Below, piece by piece: positions 59,835 to 64,000 of a stretch of 64,000 nucleotides of DNA. The notes beneath the pieces are model-generated. The model saw only the letters and a program-made list of their open reading frames with translations, was not told the origin of the DNA and made no database searches. Made by a program: the position numbers and the translations under genes. Numbering within the stretch: the stretch's first letter is position 1; each line of letters begins with the position of its first letter. Origin of the DNA: Parasphingopyxis marina (GTDB lineage: Bacteria; Pseudomonadota; Alphaproteobacteria; Sphingomonadales; Sphingomonadaceae); contig NZ_JACJVJ010000002.1 in NCBI RefSeq assembly GCF_014237875.1, positions 620,001-684,000 on the forward strand, written 5' to 3'.

Positions 59835-61262
59835 CTAGTCGAGCGACTTCACGATATCCTCGCACATTTTTTTGGCGTCCGAGAGAAGCATCATCGTGTT
59901 GTCCATGTAGAAAACGTCGTTGTCGACGCCGGCATAGCCGACACCGCCCATCGAGCGCTTCACGAACAACACTGTCTTCGCGTTGGCAACGTCGAGGATC
60001 GGCATGCCGTAGATCGGGGAGGACTTGTCGGTCTTGGCCGCAGGGTTTGTCACGTCATTGGCGCCGATGACGAACGCGATGTCGGCCTGGCCGAATTCCG
60101 AGTTGATGTCCTCCAGCTCGAACACTTCGTCATAGGGCACGTTCGCTTCGGCCAGCAGGACGTTCATATGGCCGGGCATGCGGCCGGCGACCGGATGGAT
60201 GGCGAACTTCACCTGGACGCCTTCTTCCTTCAGCATGTCGGCCATCTCGCGCAGCACATGCTGGGCTTGCGCGACGGCCATGCCGTAACCCGGCACGATG
60301 ATGACCTTTTCGGCCTGTTTCATCAGGAAGGCCGCGTCTTCGGCGCTGCCGCGCTTCCAGGGCCGGTCGGTGGCCGCCGCCGCGGCATCGCCGCCGCTCG
60401 CGGCACCGAAGCCGCCAGCAATGACGCTGATGAAGCTGCGGTTCATCGCCCGGCACATGATGTAGCTGAGGATTGCGCCAGACGACCCGACCAACGCGCC
60501 AGTTATGATCATCGCGGTATTGCCAAGCGTGAAGCCCATCGCCGCCGCCGCCCATCCCGAATAGCTGTTGAGCATGGAGACGACGACCGGCATGTCCGCG
60601 CCGCCAATCGGAATAATCAGCAAAAAGCCGATCAGGAAGGCGAGACCGGTGACCGTCCAGAACAGCCAGGGCGTATCGACGCGCGGAGCGGGCACGAAAT
60701 AGAAATAGGCGACAAGACCGACGATCGCGGCCAGCGTTCCCAGATTGATGACATGACGAGCCGGCAGCATGATCGGCGCGCCGGACATGTTGCCGTTCAA
60801 TTTTAGGAAGGCGATGACCGAGCCGGAAAAGGTGATCGCGCCGATCGCCACGCCAAGGCCCATTTCGACCCGGCTGACCGGCAGAAGAATGCCCGCCGCA
60901 TCGGTGATACCGAAGGCGCCCGGATTGAGATAGGCAGCCGCCGCGACCAGCACCGCCGCGAGACCGACAAGGCTGTGAAAGGCCGCAACGAGCTGTGGCA
61001 TCGCGGTCATCGCGATGCGCCGGGCAGTGATGAAGCCGATGCCGCCGCCGATCGCGATCGCAGCCAATATCTCGACAAGGCTCGCGACCTCATGCGTGAC
61101 CAACGTGGTGACGACGGCGATGAGCATACCGAGCATGCCGAAACGGTTGCCCGCCCTGCTCGATTCGGGACTCGAAAGCCCGCGCAGCGCGAGGATGAAG
61201 AGAACGCCCGAAGCGAGATATGCAAGCGCTACCCAGGCCGGGATAGGAGCGGCTTCATGCAC
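59835..61262 (-). CDS. pntB: NAD(P) transhydrogenase subunit beta PntB
   Basis: This 475-residue membrane subunit couples proton flow to hydride transfer from NADH to NADP+. It has about nine helices, then the soluble NADP(H)-binding domain (IIVPGYGMAVAQAQH, HPVAGRMPGHMNVLLAEANVPY, VIGANDVTNPAAKTD, VGYAGVDNDVFY). The GTG at 61262 shares one base with the pntAB stop (TAGTG) and gives the family start VHEAAPIPAW. It ends the pntAA-pntAB-pntB operon. Confidence 0.96.
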   Translation of the reverse strand: MHEAAPIPAWVALAYLASGVLFILALRGLSSPESSRAGNRFGMLGMLIAVVTTLVTHEVASLVEILAAIAIGGGIGFITARRIAMTAMPQLVAAFHSLVGLAAVLVAAAAYLNPGAFGITDAAGILLPVSRVEMGLGVAIGAITFSGSVIAFLKLNGNMSGAPIMLPARHVINLGTLAAIVGLVAYFYFVPAPRVDTPWLFWTVTGLAFLIGFLLIIPIGGADMPVVVSMLNSYSGWAAAAMGFTLGNTAMIITGALVGSSGAILSYIMCRAMNRSFISVIAGGFGAASGGDAAAAATDRPWKRGSAEDAAFLMKQAEKVIIVPGYGMAVAQAQHVLREMADMLKEEGVQVKFAIHPVAGRMPGHMNVLLAEANVPYDEVFELEDINSEFGQADIAFVIGANDVTNPAAKTDKSSPIYGMPILDVANAKTVLFVKRSMGGVGYAGVDNDVFYMDNTMMLLSDAKKMCEDIVKSLD

Positions 61263-61555
61263 TATTTGCGCTCCTTCTTCTTGTACATGGCGAGCATGCG
61301 TTCGGTGACCGCGAAGCCACCGAAGATATTCACCGAAGCCAGCGCGATGCCGACAAGGCCGAGCCATTTCGCCGCCTCGCCGCCCGCGGTGCTACCAGCG
61401 GCGGCCGCGATCAACGCGCCGACGATAATGACGGAGGAGATCGCGTTGGTGACGCTCATCAGCGGCGTGTGCAGCGCCGGCGTCACCGACCAGACGACAT
61501 AATAGCCCACAAAGCAGGCCATCACGAAGATCGAGAGGATCGAGATGAAGTCCAT
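61262..61555 (-). CDS. pntAB: NAD(P) transhydrogenase subunit alpha part 2 (PntAB)
   Basis: This 97-residue membrane part of the split alpha subunit has three helices. GYYVVWSVTPALHTPLMSVT, NAISSVIIVGALIAAA and ASVNIFGGFAVTERMLAMYK are fully conserved family stretches. The split of alpha into two polypeptides is usual in alphaproteobacteria. Confidence 0.96.
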   Translation of the reverse strand: MDFISILSIFVMACFVGYYVVWSVTPALHTPLMSVTNAISSVIIVGALIAAAAGSTAGGEAAKWLGLVGIALASVNIFGGFAVTERMLAMYKKKERK

Positions 61556-61565
61556 GGCCTGCCCC

Positions 61566-62696
61566 CTAGCTCCCCTTGAGCCGCTCGTTGATGACCGCGC
61601 CGCCGCGGGTGAGCGTTACCCCTTGAACGATTTCGTCGTCTTCGGGCAGCACCGGCTTTTTTGTTTCCTCGTCCCAGAAGGCCGAGAGAAAGTTGTAGAG
61701 GTTGCGCGCATAGAGCGATGACGTATCGGCGGCGAGGCGGCCGGGGACGTTGCGATGGCCGACGATCTTGACGCCATGCTTGACGACGACTTCGCCCGGA
61801 GACGCGCCCTCGACATTGCCGCCCTGTTCGACGGCGAGGTCGACGATTACACTGCCGGGCTTCATCGTCGCGATCTGTGCGTCCGATATCAGCCGCGGCG
61901 CCGGCCGGCCGGGGATCAGCGCGGTGGTGATCACGATGTCCTGCTTGGCGATGTGCGCGGATACCAGCTCGGCCTGGGCCTTCTGATATTCTTCTGACAT
62001 TTCCGTGGCGTAACCACCTGTGCCTTCGCCTTCGATACCCGCCACCTCTTCGACGAAGATCGGCTTCGCGCCGAGCGAGAGGATCTGTTCCTTGGTGGCA
62101 GCGCGGACATCGGTCGCCGAGACCTGGCCACCGAGCCGCCGCGCCGTCGCGATCGCCTGCAGGCCCGCAACGCCGACGCCCATCACGAACACCTTGGCCG
62201 CCGAAACAGTGCCGGCGGCGGTCATCATCATCGGGAAGGCGCGGCCATATTCCGATGCCGCATCGAGCACCGCCTTGTAGCCGGAAAGGTTCGATTGCGA
62301 GGAGAGGACGTCCATCGATTGCGCGCGGGTGATCCGCGGCATGAATTCCATCGCCAGCGCCTCGACCCCGGCCTTCGCGTAGGAATCAACGCGTTCGCGT
62401 TGCCCGAAGGGATCGAGCGTGCCGACCAGCCAGGCGCCCGCTTTCGCCCCGCCGAGCGAATCGGGGTCGGGCCCGCGCACGCAGAACACCGCATCGGCAT
62501 CCGCGAGGACCTGTCCCCTTTCGCCAACTTTCGCGCCCGCTTCGGCAAATTCCGCGTCGGAAATGCCCGCCTGGGCCCCTGCCCCTGCCTCGACCGCCAT
62601 GTCGGCGCCCAGGGCGATGAATTTCTTCGCCGTTTCCGGCGTTGCGGAGACCCGCGTTTCCTGCGGGTCGGTTTCCTTGAGGACCGCTATCTTCAA
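61566..62696 (-). CDS. pntAA: NAD(P) transhydrogenase subunit alpha part 1 (PntAA)
   Basis: This ~376-residue soluble NAD(H)-binding subunit has IAVLKETDPQETRVSATPET at the start, the RQD-loop region PRITRAQSMDVLSSQSNLSG, and the Rossmann motif VFVMGVGVAGLQAIATARRL. A TTG at 62696 is the likely start because it aligns with the family (LKIAVLKET). No ATG fits; a farther upstream TTG would overlap the oxidase subunit gene. Confidence 0.95.
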   Translation of the reverse strand: MKIAVLKETDPQETRVSATPETAKKFIALGADMAVEAGAGAQAGISDAEFAEAGAKVGERGQVLADADAVFCVRGPDPDSLGGAKAGAWLVGTLDPFGQRERVDSYAKAGVEALAMEFMPRITRAQSMDVLSSQSNLSGYKAVLDAASEYGRAFPMMMTAAGTVSAAKVFVMGVGVAGLQAIATARRLGGQVSATDVRAATKEQILSLGAKPIFVEEVAGIEGEGTGGYATEMSEEYQKAQAELVSAHIAKQDIVITTALIPGRPAPRLISDAQIATMKPGSVIVDLAVEQGGNVEGASPGEVVVKHGVKIVGHRNVPGRLAADTSSLYARNLYNFLSAFWDEETKKPVLPEDDEIVQGVTLTRGGAVINERLKGS

Positions 62697-62712
62697 AGGA
62701 GGAGCGCCCGGC

Positions 62713-62856
62713 TCAAGTAATTGCCACGATCGCGATGATCGCAAGGATGATGGAGCCGGCGGTTCCCCATTTCAGCATGGTTAGAAAGCCGGAATAGGTA
62801 TTCGTGTGCGCGGGATAATCCATGTCAGGATGCCGCTCGCCATTGGTTTCGACCAT
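62713..62856 (-). CDS. aa3-type cytochrome c oxidase subunit IV (small gene)
   Basis: A 47-residue protein. A polar N terminus (MVETNGERHPDMDYPAHTNT, then YSGFLTMLKWGT) leads into one membrane helix, SIILAIIAIVAIT. This is the bacterial aa3 oxidase subunit IV pattern (COX4_pro_2). It precedes pntAA by 16 bases on the same strand, an arrangement common in sphingomonads. It supports oxidase assembly or stability at the inner membrane. Confidence 0.88.
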   Translation of the reverse strand: MVETNGERHPDMDYPAHTNTYSGFLTMLKWGTAGSIILAIIAIVAIT

Positions 62857-63026
62857 TATAAATCCCTGTCCCCGAAACTGGTTCGACACCGTGTCTAACC
62901 GTCGCTCCGCCCCTCCTCAAGCGGATTCGCGCGGAAAAACGGCGATCATGGTGATCGACCAGCTTTAAGGCCGCTTTTACTCCGCCGCGTCTATGGCACG
63001 AGGTTCAATCGAGGACGGGGAATTCG

Positions 63027-64000
63027 ATGCCTGAAGAGCGGGCGCGCGCATTACTGCTGATCGACGACGAACCGGCCCAGGGAAGGCTGATCGCCGCCAT
63101 CGCCGCGCGTGCGGGCTGGCGCAGCCTGCGCGCCGAAAGCGGCAGCGATGCGATGCTACTGCTCGGTTCGGAAGAAACCGATACCATCGATGCCGTCTTG
63201 CTCGATCTCTGGTCGCCGCGTTCGGATGGCGTCGAACTGATCGGCCTGCTCTCCGCCCAATATCCGACGCTCCCGATCCTCGTCATCACCGCGCAATCCA
63301 AGGTATCGATCGCGGTCGACGCAATGCGCGCGGGCGCCACCGATTTTCTCGCCAAGCCGATCGCGCCCGACCGGCTGATCCGGGCGCTCAACGCCGCCAC
63401 CCATGCGCAGCAGCATCGCGGCGAGTTGCGCCCGCTCACCGAAAAGGTCGCCCAGACGCTGCCCTTCGACGAGATCGTCGGCTCCTCGCCCGAATTCCGC
63501 GCCGCGCTTGCGATCGCCGCCAAGGCCGCCCGCTCGCGCGTGCCCGTTTTGCTCGAAGGCGAACCCGGCGTCGGCAAGGAAGTGTTCGCCCGCGCCGTCC
63601 ATGCGGCAAGCCCGCGCTCCAAACGGCCGCTCTTTTCCCTGCATTGCGGCGCGACCCCGCCGAACCTGATCGAATCGGAACTGTTCGGCCATGAGAAAGG
63701 CGCGTTCACCGGGGCCTTCGAACGGCATGTCGGCAAACTGGCCGAGGCCGAAGGCGCGACCCTGTTCATCGACGAGATCACGGCGATCCCGTTCGACGTG
63801 CAGGCAAAGCTCGCAAAAGCCCTGGAGACCGGCACGATCCGCGCGATCGGTGCCCGGCGGACGATCGATTTCGACGTCCGCCTGATCGCCGGCGCCAACA
63901 GCGACCTCCTCGAACAGGTGACCGCCGGAAATTTTCGTGAAGACCTCTACTATCGGCTCAATATCGTCGGCCTCACAATCCCGCCGCTGCGCAAGCGCGC
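63027..64000 (+). CDS. NtrC-family sigma-54 response regulator (cut by window edge)
   Basis: The first 324 codons are present; the gene runs off the right edge. A receiver domain carries Asp13-Asp14 (LLIDDEP), phosphoacceptor Asp60 (LLDLW) and Lys110 (LAKPI). The AAA+ domain has Walker A GEPGVGKE at 178-185 (family usual is GESGTGKE), the sigma-54 contact loop GAFTGA at 225-230 and Walker B LFIDEI. A C-terminal Fis-type HTH should follow outside the window. No kinase gene is visible here. The gene is divergent from the oxidase subunit gene, with a 170-base gap. Confidence 0.93.
   Translation, partial: MPEERARALLLIDDEPAQGRLIAAIAARAGWRSLRAESGSDAMLLLGSEETDTIDAVLLDLWSPRSDGVELIGLLSAQYPTLPILVITAQSKVSIAVDAMRAGATDFLAKPIAPDRLIRALNAATHAQQHRGELRPLTEKVAQTLPFDEIVGSSPEFRAALAIAAKAARSRVPVLLEGEPGVGKEVFARAVHAASPRSKRPLFSLHCGATPPNLIESELFGHEKGAFTGAFERHVGKLAEAEGATLFIDEITAIPFDVQAKLAKALETGTIRAIGARRTIDFDVRLIAGANSDLLEQVTAGNFREDLYYRLNIVGLTIPPLRKR

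Noticed and set aside
1-64000. CRISPR array, rRNA operon or insertion sequence
   Set aside because: No regularly spaced direct repeats, no rRNA motifs and no transposase were found on either strand.

Overview
The window is a high-GC alphaproteobacterial chromosome segment, most likely from the order Sphingomonadales. The evidence is a gene transfer agent (GTA) cluster with sphingomonad-type accessory genes (DUF2793, DUF6127), a TonB-dependent receptor paired with a beta-propeller phytase, DUF6456, DUF3297 and DUF2165 proteins, an OmpA protein with a polyproline linker, and a split pntAA/pntAB/pntB operon preceded by a tiny aa3-oxidase subunit IV gene. The genus cannot be fixed from this sequence.

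Region 1 (1-13.7 kb) is a capsule or Kdo-linked polysaccharide locus. It holds kdsA (cut by the left edge) and kdsD for Kdo supply, a kpsS-like Kdo transferase, a tightly overlapped ugd-kpsM-kpsT-kpsE-kpsD export operon, and three large glycosyltransferase-like proteins with helical N-terminal extensions. An OmpA-like protein with 25 consecutive prolines follows (13.9-15.1 kb).

Region 2 (15.3-32.9 kb) is a near-complete GTA cluster on the minus strand, read from right to left: terS, terL, portal, DUF6127, prohead protease, capsid, fibre-tail adaptor-like, head-tail adaptor, terminator, tail tube, gp10, gp10.1, tape measure, a TIM-barrel-like/Dit fusion, hub, NlpC peptidase, tail tip protein and DUF2793. 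A good sigma-70 promoter overlapped by a palindrome lies upstream. No integrase, repressor, replication or lysis gene is visible, which fits a GTA rather than a prophage. Host-type genes interrupt the operon between terL and portal, between protease and capsid, and between gp10 and gp9; a REP-like double hairpin sits between capsid and adaptor. The recognisable gp7 stopper is missing.

Region 3 (32.9-52.9 kb) is mixed chromosomal backbone. It includes a membrane diguanylate cyclase, a SRAP peptidase beside a lower-GC putative HEPN-like gene and a CPBP protease, a cNMP-binding patatin phospholipase, PepSY and MgtC membrane proteins, an ArsR/SRPBCC pair with a clear operator, an AGCS symporter, the phytase/TonB-receptor pair with a Pho-box-like site, and several small envelope and redox proteins.

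Region 4 (53-64 kb) has a very long inverted repeat, an XRE regulator, and a single-chain type ISP-like restriction-modification enzyme whose putative target-recognition part looks compositionally foreign. After it come tRNA-Val(UAC), a MarR-like regulator, an aspartate/glutamate racemase family protein, the pntAA-pntAB-pntB transhydrogenase operon, the 47-codon oxidase subunit gene, and an NtrC-type response regulator cut by the right edge. No CRISPR array or rRNA was seen. Start sites given here are often internal ATG/GTG/TTG codons chosen from family alignment, ribosome binding sites or operon overlap.
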